Assembly: GCA_030826265.1 (NCBI GenBank)
Contig: JAPJOH010000001.1
Coordinates: 71,593 to 135,592, forward strand
Direction: 5' to 3'
DNA length: 64,000 nt
Origin: Collinsella aerofaciens
GTDB taxonomy: Bacteria > Actinomycetota > Coriobacteriia > Coriobacteriales > Coriobacteriaceae
Shown here in pieces: positions 32,441 to 40,461 of the stretch. Below the pieces are notes generated by a model. The model was given only the letters and a program-made list of their open reading frames with translations, ran no database searches and was not told the origin of the DNA. Within the stretch, counting starts at the first letter, position 1; each line of letters opens with the position of its first letter. The position numbers were made by a program, and so were the translations under genes.

Positions 32441-33061
32441 TTGATCAGCATGATTCTCGGCCGCAAGATTGGCATGACCCAGGTTTGGGACGAGGACGAC
32501 AACGTCGTTCCCGTCACGGTCATCCAGGCTGGCCCCTGCGCTGTCTCGCAGGTTAAAACTCAGGCAACCGACGGCTATGACGCCGTCCAGATCGGTTTCG
32601 GCGACATCAAGGCCAAGAACGTGAACAAGCCCATGGCTGGTCACTTCGCCAAGGCTGGCGTCGAGCCTGTTCGCTTCCTTCGTGAGGTCCGCGTCGAGAA
32701 CGGCGAGGAGCACAAGGTCGGTGAGGTCGTCACCGTCGCTGATTTCGCTGATGTCGAGAAGGTCGACGTCATCGGTACCTCCAAGGGTAAGGGCTTCCAG
32801 GGTCGCATCAAGCGCTGGGGTCAGCGCCGCGGTCCTATGACGCATGGTTCTCACTTCCAGCGTCACCCCGGTTCTATCGGTCAGTGCGCCTATCCTGCGC
32901 GCGTCCTCAAGGGCGTCAAGATGGCCGGTCACATGGGTAACGAGCGCGTTGCCGTCAAGAACCTTTCCGTTGTCCGCATCGATGCCGAGCAGAACCTCAT
33001 CTTGGTCAAGGGCGCTGTCCCGGGTGCCAAGAATGGTCTCGTCGCCATCCGTATGGCCTAA
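32441..33061 (+). CDS. rplC: 50S ribosomal protein L3
   Basis: L3, 206 residues, binds 23S rRNA and starts 50S assembly. It begins MISMILGRKIGMTQVWDEDD. KGKGFQGRIKRWGQRRGPMTHGSHFQRHPGSIG is the conserved peptidyl-transferase-proximal loop. The start is TTG 32441; ATG 32450 is an alternative that would drop three residues. It opens a twelve-gene ribosomal protein unit. The usual first gene, rpsJ, is not here but at 18203. Confidence 0.96.
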   Translation: MISMILGRKIGMTQVWDEDDNVVPVTVIQAGPCAVSQVKTQATDGYDAVQIGFGDIKAKNVNKPMAGHFAKAGVEPVRFLREVRVENGEEHKVGEVVTVADFADVEKVDVIGTSKGKGFQGRIKRWGQRRGPMTHGSHFQRHPGSIGQCAYPARVLKGVKMAGHMGNERVAVKNLSVVRIDAEQNLILVKGAVPGAKNGLVAIRMA

Positions 33062-33107
33062 GGGCCCAGCCCATTTAGCCCAGCGTCATACCAAGGAGAA
33101 CACTTAA

Positions 33108-33734
33108 ATGGCAAAGTTTGAAGTAAAGAACAGCGAGGGCAAGAAGGTCGCCGAGGCCGAGCTCGCCGCTGAGGTGTACGGCATCGAGCCGAACATCCAC
33201 GTTATGCACCACATCGTCAAGTGCCAGATGGCCTCTTGGCGTCAGGGCACCCAGTCTGCTAAGGGTCGCTCTGAGGTTTCCGGTGGCGGCAAGAAGCCTT
33301 GGCGTCAGAAGGGCACCGGCCGTGCCCGCCAGGGTTCCATCCGTGCTGCCCAGTGGCGTCACGGTGGCGTTGTCTTCGCCCCCAAGCCCCGTTCCTACGC
33401 TAAGCGTATGAACAACAAGGAGGTCAAGCTGGCTATGCGCTCCGCGCTGTCCGCCAAGCTGGCCGATGGCGAGCTCGTGCTCGTCGACGACTACGGCTTC
33501 GAGAAGCCTTCCACCAAGGCTGCCGTCGCCATGCTCAAGGCTCTCGGTCTTGAGGGCAAGCGTCTGACCATCATCGTTCGCGATGAGGACGTCAACGCCT
33601 ACCTGTCGTTCCGCAACATTCCCAAGACGTTCATCATCACCGCTGACGAGGCCAACACCTACGATCTCGTCAACAACAACGCTGTGCTGATGCCCGCCGA
33701 CATCGCCGCTCACTTCGGGGAGGTGCTTGCATAA
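33108..33734 (+). CDS. rplD: 50S ribosomal protein L4
   Basis: L4, 208 residues. The extended loop GSEVSGGGKKPWRQKGTGRARQGSIRAAQWRHGGVVF-type region (about residues 43-85) lines the exit tunnel. In some bacteria L4 represses the S10 operon. AAGGAGAAC lies 7 bp before the ATG. The stop codon directly abuts rplW. Confidence 0.97.
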   Translation: MAKFEVKNSEGKKVAEAELAAEVYGIEPNIHVMHHIVKCQMASWRQGTQSAKGRSEVSGGGKKPWRQKGTGRARQGSIRAAQWRHGGVVFAPKPRSYAKRMNNKEVKLAMRSALSAKLADGELVLVDDYGFEKPSTKAAVAMLKALGLEGKRLTIIVRDEDVNAYLSFRNIPKTFIITADEANTYDLVNNNAVLMPADIAAHFGEVLA

Positions 33735-34022
33735 ATGACCGCCCACGAGATCATCATCCGTCCGATCGTGTCCGAGCGTTCCTTCTCCGGCATGGAGCAG
33801 AACAAGTACACGTTCGAGGTCGCCAAGGATGCTAACAAGTATCAGATCAAGGACGCTGTCGAGGAGATCTTCGGCGTCAAGGTCGTTCGCGTGAACACCC
33901 TGACGGTCAAGCCCAAGACCAAGCGCGTGCGCTATGTCGCCGGCAAGACCCGTTCTTGGAAGAAGGCCATCGTCACGCTGGCCGAGGGCGACACCATCGA
34001 GGTCTTTGGCAACCAGGCCTAA
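33735..34022 (+). CDS. rplW: 50S ribosomal protein L23
   Basis: L23, 95 residues, sits at the tunnel exit and docks trigger factor and SRP. It begins MTAHEIIIRPIVSERSF and contains YTFEVAKDANKYQIKDAVEEIFGVKV and TKRVRYVAGKTRSWKKAIVTL. It starts immediately after the rplD stop; GGGGAGGTGC supplies the ribosome binding site. Confidence 0.97.
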   Translation: MTAHEIIIRPIVSERSFSGMEQNKYTFEVAKDANKYQIKDAVEEIFGVKVVRVNTLTVKPKTKRVRYVAGKTRSWKKAIVTLAEGDTIEVFGNQA

Positions 34023-34034
34023 GACTCGCTGCTG

Positions 34035-34079
34035 TTGAGTGAGCTCATGCCTCCCAAATAGGGGAGGCGAGAGCTCAAG
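34035..34079. other. Hairpin between rplW and rplB
   Basis: GAGCTC (34041-34046) pairs with 34071-34076, and GCCTCCC with GGGGAGGC inside it. A short T-containing run follows. It may be a partial terminator or a processing site ahead of the internal promoter-like motif at 34096. Confidence 0.5.
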
Positions 34080-34095
34080 GTTTTGGGCGTATAAA

Positions 34096-34121
34096 ATGGA
34101 CACGCCCGGAGCCGTGTATAC
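34096..34121 (+). promoter_or_regulatory. 26-bp motif upstream of rplB, copy 2
   Basis: ATGGACACGCCC, then GGAGCCGTGTATAC, recurs from 32231-32256 upstream of rplC. It lies in the unusually long 179-bp gap between rplW and rplB, which suggests an internal promoter or a regulatory site. Confidence 0.5.
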
Positions 34122-34201
34122 GTCCGGTGTCATCGCACCCGAGGCAGAACCTCGAATCCCTGTCTGCGATGGCTAACGGATTCCTATTGAAAGGGATTGT
34201 A

Positions 34202-35032
34202 ATGGCTGTAAAGCACCTTAAGCCGACCTCCGCTGGTAGGCGTTGGCAGACGATCTCCGACTTCTCCGAGATCACCTGCACCAAGCCCGAGAAGTCTCTT
34301 CTCGAGCCCCTGCCCAAGAAGGCCGGTCGTAACAACAACGGCCGCATCACCACCCGCCACCAGGGCGGCGGCGTGAAGCGTCGTTACCGCGTGATTGACT
34401 TCAAGCGCAACAAGGACGGCGTGCCCGCCAAGGTTGCCACGATCGAGTACGATCCGAACCGTTCCGCTCGCATCGCTCTGCTGCACTACGCTGACGGTGA
34501 GAAGCGCTACATCCTGGCCCCCAAGGGCCTCGAGGTCGGTCAGACCATCATGTCCGGTTCTGACGCCGACATCAAGCCGGGCAACGCTCTGCCCCTCGCC
34601 GACATCCCCGTCGGTACGCTCATCCACGCCGTCGAGTTCCAGCCGGGCAAGGGCGCTGCTATCGCCCGTTCCGCCGGTAACTCCTGCCAGCTGATGGGTA
34701 AGGAGGGCAAGTACGCTATCGTCCGTATGCCTTCCTCCGAGATGCGCCGCATCCTCGTTACCTGCCGCGCCACCGTCGGTGAGGTCGGCAACGCCGATCA
34801 CTCCAACATCGTCATCGGCAAGGCCGGCCGTAAGCGCCACATGAACGTGCGCCCGACCGTCCGCGGTACCGTCATGAACCCTGTCGACCACCCGCACGGC
34901 GGTGGCGAGGGCAAGAACCACACCTCTGGTCGTCCCTCTGTTACCCCCTGGGGTAAGCCGACGAAGGGCCTTCGTACGCGCAAGAAGAAGAAGGTCTCGA
35001 ACCAGCACATCATTCGTCGCCGTAAGAAGTAA
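34202..35032 (+). CDS. rplB: 50S ribosomal protein L2
   Basis: L2, 276 residues, contacts the peptidyl transferase centre. It contains GRNNNGRITTRHQGGGVKRRYR, the region GNSCQLMGKEGKYAIVRMPS and the active-site-proximal NPVDHPHGGGEGKN. The ATG at 34202 follows AAAGGGATTGTA. A longer frame from 34127 would add 25 residues with no family match. Confidence 0.97.
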   Translation: MAVKHLKPTSAGRRWQTISDFSEITCTKPEKSLLEPLPKKAGRNNNGRITTRHQGGGVKRRYRVIDFKRNKDGVPAKVATIEYDPNRSARIALLHYADGEKRYILAPKGLEVGQTIMSGSDADIKPGNALPLADIPVGTLIHAVEFQPGKGAAIARSAGNSCQLMGKEGKYAIVRMPSSEMRRILVTCRATVGEVGNADHSNIVIGKAGRKRHMNVRPTVRGTVMNPVDHPHGGGEGKNHTSGRPSVTPWGKPTKGLRTRKKKKVSNQHIIRRRKK

Positions 35033-35064
35033 TTTCGGATACCGAGTTTTAGGAGAAAGCACTT

Positions 35065-35325
35065 ATGAGCAGAAGTCTCAAAAAGGGCCCGTTCGTGGAG
35101 ACTCGCCTTCTCTCGCGTATCACCGCGATGAACGAGGCTGGCAAGAAGGACGTCGTGAAGACCTGGTCCCGCGCGTCCACCATCTTCCCCGAGATGGTTG
35201 GTCACACCATCGCCGTCCACGACGGCCGCAAGCATGTGCCCGTGTATGTTACCGAGTCCATGGTTGGTCACAAGCTCGGCGAGTTCGCGCCGACTCGTAC
35301 GTTCCGTGGCCACAAGGCCAAATAG
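35065..35325 (+). CDS. rpsS: 30S ribosomal protein S19
   Basis: S19, 86 residues, is a 30S head protein. It begins MSRSLKKGPFVETRLLSRI and contains VKTWSRASTIFPEMVGHTIAVHDGRKHVPVY and HKLGEFAPTRTFRGH. TAGGAGAAAG precedes the ATG. Confidence 0.97.
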   Translation: MSRSLKKGPFVETRLLSRITAMNEAGKKDVVKTWSRASTIFPEMVGHTIAVHDGRKHVPVYVTESMVGHKLGEFAPTRTFRGHKAK

Positions 35326-35339
35326 GGGGTTAACCGTAA

Positions 35340-35711
35340 ATGGCAACTAAGTCTATTGAAACTGAGGCCACCGAGGTTCGCGCCGTCGCTAAGTACGTGC
35401 GTGTTTCCCCCAGCAAGGCCCGCCTGGTGGTCGATCTGATCCGCCGCAAGCCTGTCGCTCAGGCCTTCGACATCCTCCACTTCTGCGACCGCGCCGTCGC
35501 CGTGGATGTCGAGAAGGTTCTCCGTTCCGCCGTTGCGAACGCCGAGAACAACAACGGTCTGCGTGCCGACAACCTGGTTGTCGCCGCTGCCTATGTTGAC
35601 GAGGGTCCGACGCTTAAGCGCATCCGTCCCCGCGCCAAGGGTTCCGCTTCTCGCATTCTGAAGCGTACTTCCCACATCACCGTCGTCGTTGCTCCTCGAA
35701 AGGAGGCGTAA
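35340..35711 (+). CDS. rplV: 50S ribosomal protein L22
   Basis: L22, 123 residues. AVAKYVRVSPSKARLVVDLIRRKPVAQA is the globular domain. The tunnel beta-hairpin is KRIRPRAKGSASRILKRTSHITVVV. It begins 14 bp after rpsS. Confidence 0.97.
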   Translation: MATKSIETEATEVRAVAKYVRVSPSKARLVVDLIRRKPVAQAFDILHFCDRAVAVDVEKVLRSAVANAENNNGLRADNLVVAAAYVDEGPTLKRIRPRAKGSASRILKRTSHITVVVAPRKEA

Positions 35712-35717
35712 AGCTGT

Positions 35718-36428
35718 ATGGGTCAGAAAGTCTACCCCACCGGCTTCCGTCTTGGCATCACCGAGAACTGGCGCTCCCGCTGGTTCGCAGAGAAGGATTA
35801 CGCTAAGACCCTCGGTAACGATCTCGAGATCCGCAAGTACCTCGAGAAGCGTCTTTCCCGCGCAGCTGTCTCCCGCGTCGAGATCGAGCGCGCTGGCGAC
35901 AAGGTGAAGGTCATCATCCTCACCGCTCGCCCCGGCGTTGTCATCGGTAAGAAGGGTGCCGAGATCGATACCCTCCGCACCGAGCTCGAGAAGGTCGCTG
36001 GCGTCTCCAAGGGCCAGCTCTCCGTCGACGTTGTCGAGATCAAGCGCCCCGAGCTCGACGCCAACCTCGTTGCTCAGTCTATCGCCGAGCAGCTCGAGGG
36101 CCGCGTTGCCTTCCGTCGCGCTATGCGCAAGGCTGTCCAGTCCGCCCGCAAGGCCGGCGCTAAGGGCATCCGTATCCAGTGCTCCGGTCGTCTCGGCGGT
36201 GCCGAGATGGGCCGTCGTGAGTGGTACCGTGAGGGTCGCGTGCCTCTGCACACCCTCCGTGCCAAGATTGACTACGGCACGGCTGTCGCCAGCACCACCA
36301 TGGGCGCTTGCGGCGTGAAGGTCTGGATCTACCTGGGCGAGAAGCTCCCGGGCCAGCCTGTTCCCAACCCTGCACTCGAGGGCTCTTCCCGTCCTCGTCG
36401 TCGTAACTCCGAGAGGAGGGGTCAGTAG
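35718..36428 (+). CDS. rpsC: 30S ribosomal protein S3
   Basis: S3, 236 residues, lies at the mRNA entry channel. It begins MGQKVYPTGFRLGITENWRSRWF. The KH domain has LTARPGVVIGKKGAEIDTLRTEL, and the C-terminal domain has GRLGGAEMGRREWYREGRVPLHTLRA. It ends with a short basic tail RRRNSERRGQ. GAAAGGAGG lies upstream. Its stop overlaps the rplP start by one base. Confidence 0.97.
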   Translation: MGQKVYPTGFRLGITENWRSRWFAEKDYAKTLGNDLEIRKYLEKRLSRAAVSRVEIERAGDKVKVIILTARPGVVIGKKGAEIDTLRTELEKVAGVSKGQLSVDVVEIKRPELDANLVAQSIAEQLEGRVAFRRAMRKAVQSARKAGAKGIRIQCSGRLGGAEMGRREWYREGRVPLHTLRAKIDYGTAVASTTMGACGVKVWIYLGEKLPGQPVPNPALEGSSRPRRRNSERRGQ

Positions 36429-36931
36429 TGCTTGCCCCTAAGCGTATTCTTCACCGCAAGGTGCAGCGTGGCTCCATGAAGGGCCAGGCCAAGGGTAATA
36501 CCGAGCTGCATTTCGGCGAGTTTGGTATCCAGGCTCTCGAGGCCCATTGGATCACCAACCGTCAGATCGAGGCCGCTCGTATTGCCATGACCCGCTACAT
36601 GAAGCGTGGCGGTCGTGTCTACATCACGATCTTCCCCGATAAGCCCATCACCAAGAAGCCCGCTGAGACTCGCATGGGTTCTGGTAAGGGTAACCCCGAG
36701 GAGTGGGTGGCCGTCGTCAAGCCCGGCCGCATCATGTTCGAGGTCAAGGGCGTGCCCGAGGAGGTCGCTCGCGAGGCTCTGCGTCTTGCACAGCACAAGC
36801 TTCCCATCAAGACCAAGATTGTTGCTGCTAAGAACGCTGAGCAGCGCATCGAGAAGGAGATGGCTGAGGAGGCCGCTCTCGAGGCCAAGTGGGCTGCTGA
36901 GGACGCCGCCGCCGCCAAGGAGGAGAACTAA
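36428..36931 (+). CDS. rplP: 50S ribosomal protein L16 with extended C-terminus
   Basis: L16, 167 residues, binds near the A-site tRNA elbow. It begins MLAPKRILHRKVQRGSMKGQAKG and contains TRYMKRGGRVYITIFPDKPITKKPAETRMGSGKGNPEEWVAVV. After the usual end (LPIKTKI near residue 137) about 30 extra residues follow, mostly Ala, Glu and Lys, predicted as a helix. The GTG at 36428 follows GAGAGGAGGGGTC. The stop overlaps the rpmC start by one base. Confidence 0.96.
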   Translation: MLAPKRILHRKVQRGSMKGQAKGNTELHFGEFGIQALEAHWITNRQIEAARIAMTRYMKRGGRVYITIFPDKPITKKPAETRMGSGKGNPEEWVAVVKPGRIMFEVKGVPEEVAREALRLAQHKLPIKTKIVAAKNAEQRIEKEMAEEAALEAKWAAEDAAAAKEEN

Positions 36932-37146
36932 TGAAGCCCGCAGAGATTCGTGAGCTCTCGGACGCTCAGCTCGTTGAGAAGCTGAAGGAAATGCGCGCCG
37001 AGCTCTTTAACCTTCGTTTCCAGATGGCCACCAGCCAGCTGGACAACACCGCTCGCGTCAACACCGTGAAGAAGGACATCGCTCGCGTCCTCACGGAGCA
37101 GCGCGCCCGCGAGATCGCAGCGGAGAAGTCCGCTGTCGCCGAGTAG
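36931..37146 (+). CDS. rpmC: 50S ribosomal protein L29
   Basis: L29, 71 residues, two long helices beside L23 at the tunnel exit. LSDAQLVEKLKEMRAELFNLRFQMATSQL and VNTVKKDIARVLTEQRAR are typical. Its start overlaps the rplP stop by one base. Confidence 0.95.
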   Translation: MKPAEIRELSDAQLVEKLKEMRAELFNLRFQMATSQLDNTARVNTVKKDIARVLTEQRAREIAAEKSAVAE

Positions 37147-37162
37147 GACCTAAGGAGAGAAC

Positions 37163-37423
37163 ATGACTGATTCGCGTAACTCGCGTAAGGTCCGTACGGG
37201 TGTCGTTACCTCCGTCTCCGGTGCCAAGACCATTGTTGTCACCATCACCGAGCGCAAGCGTCACCCCAAGTACGGCAAGATGATGACCAGCTCCAAGAAG
37301 CTGCACGCTCACGACGAGGAGTGCACGGCTGGCGTGGGCGATACCGTCCGCGTTATGGAGACCCGTCCTATGTCCAAGATGAAGCGTTGGCGCCTCATCG
37401 AGGTCGTCGAGCGCGCTAAATAA
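37163..37423 (+). CDS. rpsQ: 30S ribosomal protein S17
   Basis: S17, 86 residues. RKVRTGVVTSVSGAKTIVVTITERKRHPKYGKMMTSSKKLHAHDEE and VRVMETRPMSKMKRWRLIEVVE match the OB-fold rRNA-binding protein. TAAGGAGAGAAC precedes the ATG. A gap of 118 bp, longer than the other spacings, follows before rplN. Confidence 0.96.
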   Translation: MTDSRNSRKVRTGVVTSVSGAKTIVVTITERKRHPKYGKMMTSSKKLHAHDEECTAGVGDTVRVMETRPMSKMKRWRLIEVVERAK

Positions 37424-37541
37424 GCAGTCGCTCTTACGACTTGTACGTTTCCGAAGATGTGCGTATGCCTGGCTTGCATACCACGGGCCGTATAAAGGCT
37501 GCGCACCTCTCTTCGGTTCTTAGTTCGGAGGAACATCTACC

Positions 37542-37910
37542 ATGATTCAGATGCAAACCATGCTGAACGTCGCCGACAACTCCGGCGCTCGCAAGATTCG
37601 CTGCATCAAGGTGCTTGGCGGTTCCAAGCGTCGTTATGCAGGCATCGGCGATGTGTTCATCGGTGCTGTCCAGGAGGCTACCCCTGGCGCCAACGTCAAG
37701 AAGAAGGACGTTGTCCGTTGCGTCGTCGTTCGCACCGTTAAGGAGATCCGCCGCAAGGATGGCTCCTACATTCGCTTTGATGAGAACGCCTGCGTTGTCA
37801 TCAACAACGATGGTTCGCCCGTCGGCACCCGTATCTTCGGGCCTGTCGCTCGCGAGCTTCGTGACAAGAAGTACATGAAGATCGTCTCGCTCGCTCCCGA
37901 GACCCTGTAG
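37542..37910 (+). CDS. rplN: 50S ribosomal protein L14
   Basis: L14, 122 residues, binds 23S rRNA at the subunit interface. MIQMQTMLNVADNSGARKIRCIKVLGG is diagnostic, as is FDENACVVINNDGSPVGTRIFGPVARELRDK. TTCGGAGGAACATCTACC precedes the ATG. Confidence 0.98.
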   Translation: MIQMQTMLNVADNSGARKIRCIKVLGGSKRRYAGIGDVFIGAVQEATPGANVKKKDVVRCVVVRTVKEIRRKDGSYIRFDENACVVINNDGSPVGTRIFGPVARELRDKKYMKIVSLAPETL

Positions 37911-37923
37911 TTAGGGGAGATAT

Positions 37924-38229
37924 ATGTATATCAAGAAGGGCGATAAGGTCCAGGTTCTCTCTGGTAAGGATCGCGGCAAGCAGGGCGTTGTCCTGCGTGC
38001 TCTCCCCGCCGAGAACAAGGTCGTTGTCGAGGGCGTTTCGGTCGTCAAGAAGGCCGTCAAGCCCAACGCTGCCAACCAGCAGGGCGGCATCGTTTCGCAG
38101 GAGGCTCCCATCGACGCCTCCAACGTCAATCTCGTTTGCCCCGAGTGCGGTAAGGTTACCCGCGTCGGTCACGAGAAGGACGGCAAGAACAAGCTGCGCG
38201 TCTGCAAGAAGTGCGGCCACAAGTTCTAA
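37924..38229 (+). CDS. rplX: 50S ribosomal protein L24
   Basis: L24, 101 residues, an assembly initiator. The KOW motif is KGDKVQVLSGKDRGKQGVVLRALP. The C-terminal part contains a four-cysteine zinc-ribbon-like set, CPECG ... CKKCG, as in some bacterial L24 proteins. Usually rplE and the remaining spc genes follow; here a terminator comes next. Confidence 0.97.
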   Translation: MYIKKGDKVQVLSGKDRGKQGVVLRALPAENKVVVEGVSVVKKAVKPNAANQQGGIVSQEAPIDASNVNLVCPECGKVTRVGHEKDGKNKLRVCKKCGHKF

Positions 38230-38255
38230 GCTGCCCGCAACATCAAGTTGCTAGC

Positions 38256-38294
38256 AAAGGCCCGGATGCCCCCCGGCACCCGGGCCTTTTTCTA
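38256..38294 (+). terminator. Intrinsic terminator after rplX
   Basis: AAAGGCCCGG and CCGGGCCTTT pair across a C-rich loop and are followed by a T-run. It ends the rplC-rplX unit without any spc genes. Confidence 0.9.
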
Positions 38295-38376
38295 TCCCTA
38301 CTCATTGGGGACAGGCTTAAATGAGTACCCTAACTGGGTAAGCATAAATGAGCGGTCGTGCTGTATAAATTGCTTG

Positions 38377-38440
38377 TATGCGCGTTTATGCGCGTTAGAT
38401 TGCGTTTAATTACGCACCTATGCGTATATATGCGCCGTTT
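38377..38440. repeat. Phased TATGCG repeats upstream of the oxidoreductase
   Basis: TGCG cores fall at 38379, 38389, 38401, 38421 and 38431, with an inverted copy (ACGCA) at about 38412, close to one per helical turn. A second cluster of ACGC/GCGT motifs lies at 38475-38510. The rest of this 329-bp gap has no gene. The array lies 120-180 bp upstream of the oxidoreductase-DeoR pair and may be a multi-site operator or a bent DNA segment. Confidence 0.6.
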
Positions 38441-38558
38441 ACGGGGCAATAATGACCGTTTAGCGGTGAGATACGCAAAAACGCGCACAGACGCGCGTGT
38501 TTGTGCGAATATAGAGCTGTCAGAAATGCAAGACGTTCTATGACACAGGAGACACATA

Positions 38559-39638
38559 ATGGCAGATTCCAAGCAGGCTCCACTCGACGCCGCGGCAGCC
38601 GCCAAAGCAGCATTTGCTTCGGTCCAGGACAAGCCGTTCCCTAACGACATCTTTACGGCTCCCGAGCTCCGTTGGGCTGTGATCGGTTGCGGCGTTATTG
38701 CCAACCAGATGGCTCAGTCCCTTGCCCTGGCCGGCCGCAAGCTTACGGGCGTTGCCAACCGCACGCTCACCAAGGCTCAGACTTTTGCCGACCAGTACGG
38801 CGTCGAGAAGGTCTATGACACGGTTGAGGATCTCTACGCCGATCCTGACATCGACGCCGTCTACATCACCACCCCGCACAACACCCATATCACCTATCTG
38901 CGCGCCGCCCTGGCGGCCGGCAAGCACGTTCTCTGCGAGAAGGCCATCACGCTCAACTCCGCCGAGCTCGATGAGGCCCGCGCCATTGCCGCCGAACACA
39001 ACGTGGTCCTTATGGACGCTACCACGGTGCTCCACATGCCCTTGTATCAAGAGCTGCGCCGCCGCATGGATGCCGGCGAGTTTGGCCGCATGAACCTCGC
39101 TCAGCTCAACTTTGGTAGCTACAAGGAGTACGGCGACCTGACCAACCGTTTCTACAATCGCAACCTCGCCGGCGGTGCCATGCTCGATATTGGCGTATAC
39201 GCCCTGTCCGTCATGCGCCTGTTTATGGCGAGCCAGCCCGTCGAGGTCGTGTCACTGGGTAACACCTGCAAGACCGGCGTGGACGTTGCAGGCGGCATCG
39301 TCTGCCGCAATGCCGAGCAGCAGCTGGGCGTCGTGAGCCTTACGCTCCACTCCAAGCAGCCAAAGCGCTCGGTTATCAGCTTTGACAATTGCTATGTCGA
39401 GGTCAACGAGTATCCGCGCGCCGATCACGCGACGATCGTGTGGACCGCGGACGGTCATCGCGAGGAGGTCGCCGCGGGCACCGAGGCTTATGCCCTGTGC
39501 TACGAGATGGCTGACCTCGAGCAGGCCGTCGCCGGCGACGATTCCAAGCGTGAGCTTCTGGATTATGCTTCTGATGTGATGGAGCTCATGACCAAGCTCC
39601 GCGCCGATTGGGGAGTCGTCTACCCCGAGGAGGAGTAA
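38559..39638 (+). CDS. Gfo/Idh/MocA family oxidoreductase
   Basis: A 359-residue NAD(P)-dependent sugar or inositol oxidoreductase. After about 40 residues of N-terminal extension the Rossmann fold begins with RWAVIGCGVIANQMAQSLA. YITTPHNTHITYLRAALAAGKHVLCEKAIT carries the conserved EKP-like motif, here EKA. The C-terminal domain has GGAMLDIGVYALS with the conserved acidic residue. The substrate is unknown. GGAGACACATA precedes the ATG. It is followed 3 bp later by a DeoR-type regulator, probably of the same operon. Confidence 0.88.
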   Translation: MADSKQAPLDAAAAAKAAFASVQDKPFPNDIFTAPELRWAVIGCGVIANQMAQSLALAGRKLTGVANRTLTKAQTFADQYGVEKVYDTVEDLYADPDIDAVYITTPHNTHITYLRAALAAGKHVLCEKAITLNSAELDEARAIAAEHNVVLMDATTVLHMPLYQELRRRMDAGEFGRMNLAQLNFGSYKEYGDLTNRFYNRNLAGGAMLDIGVYALSVMRLFMASQPVEVVSLGNTCKTGVDVAGGIVCRNAEQQLGVVSLTLHSKQPKRSVISFDNCYVEVNEYPRADHATIVWTADGHREEVAAGTEAYALCYEMADLEQAVAGDDSKRELLDYASDVMELMTKLRADWGVVYPEEE

Positions 39639-39641
39639 GCG

Positions 39642-40388
39642 ATGCTTGCGGAAGATAGGCTCAATACGATCGTGTCGATGGTGCAGCAGGCTGGCTCGGT
39701 AACGGTGCCCGAGCTTGCCGATGCCCTGGGCGTGACGGCCTCTACCATTCGACGCGACCTACAGACGCTCGACCGAGCGCACCGCATCGCCAAGGTGCAC
39801 GGTGGCGCGACAAGTCTTGAGCGCGCGCACGTGACGCGCGACCTAACGATCGGTGAGCGCAGTGATCTCCATAACGACGACAAGGAGCGTATCTGCGCCC
39901 GCGCCGCGGCGCTCGTGGAGCCCGAGAGCTTTGTGTACATCGATTCGGGTTCGACAACGCTCAGACTCATCGAGCATCTTCCGCATCTCGAATCGGTCAC
40001 CTATGTGACTGATTCCGTGCTCCATGCTCAGCATCTCGCTGTGCGCGGCATGCGCACCGTGGTGCTGGGCGGCGAGCTCAAGCCCGAGACCGAGGCGCTC
40101 GTTGGCCCCGATGCCCTGGCGACCCTGGACCGCTATAACTTCAACTGCGGTTTTTGGGGTTCCAATGGCATCGCCGCCGAGCAAGGTCTCACCACACCGG
40201 ATATCGAGGAAGCGCAGGTCAAGCGTATCTCGATGCGCCATACAGCCAAACGCTTCGTAATCTCGGACGCCAGTAAGTTTGGCATGGTGGCTCCCGTAAA
40301 ATTCGCGGACTTCCGCGACGCAACGGTTATCACCGCGGGCGAGGTGCCCGCCAAGTACCAGTCGATGGACAACGTCATCACGGTCTAA
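39642..40388 (+). CDS. DeoR/GlpR family transcriptional regulator
   Basis: A 248-residue regulator. The N-terminal winged helix contains VTVPELADALGVTASTIRRDLQTLDRAHRIAKVHGGA, the DeoR signature, at about residues 20-57. The C-terminal sensor domain, of the sugar-phosphate-binding ribose-5-phosphate-isomerase-like fold, includes FVYIDSGSTTLRLIEHL and LVGPDAL. It lies 3 bp after the oxidoreductase gene and may control it through the repeats at 38377-38510. Confidence 0.9.
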   Translation: MLAEDRLNTIVSMVQQAGSVTVPELADALGVTASTIRRDLQTLDRAHRIAKVHGGATSLERAHVTRDLTIGERSDLHNDDKERICARAAALVEPESFVYIDSGSTTLRLIEHLPHLESVTYVTDSVLHAQHLAVRGMRTVVLGGELKPETEALVGPDALATLDRYNFNCGFWGSNGIAAEQGLTTPDIEEAQVKRISMRHTAKRFVISDASKFGMVAPVKFADFRDATVITAGEVPAKYQSMDNVITV

Positions 40389-40395
40389 CAGCAGG

Positions 40396-40461
40396 GGACG
40401 GGCAAACGCCAAAACCACCGCGAAGGGGTAGGAACCTATGTGGTGGTTTTGACGTTTGTCC
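40396..40461. terminator. Inverted repeat between convergent genes
   Basis: GCAAACG.CAAAACCACC (40402-40419) pairs with GGTGGTTTTGACGTTTG (40442-40459) around a GC-rich loop. It lies between the ends of the DeoR gene and the pseudouridine synthase gene and may act as a terminator, though no long T-run is present. Confidence 0.5.
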
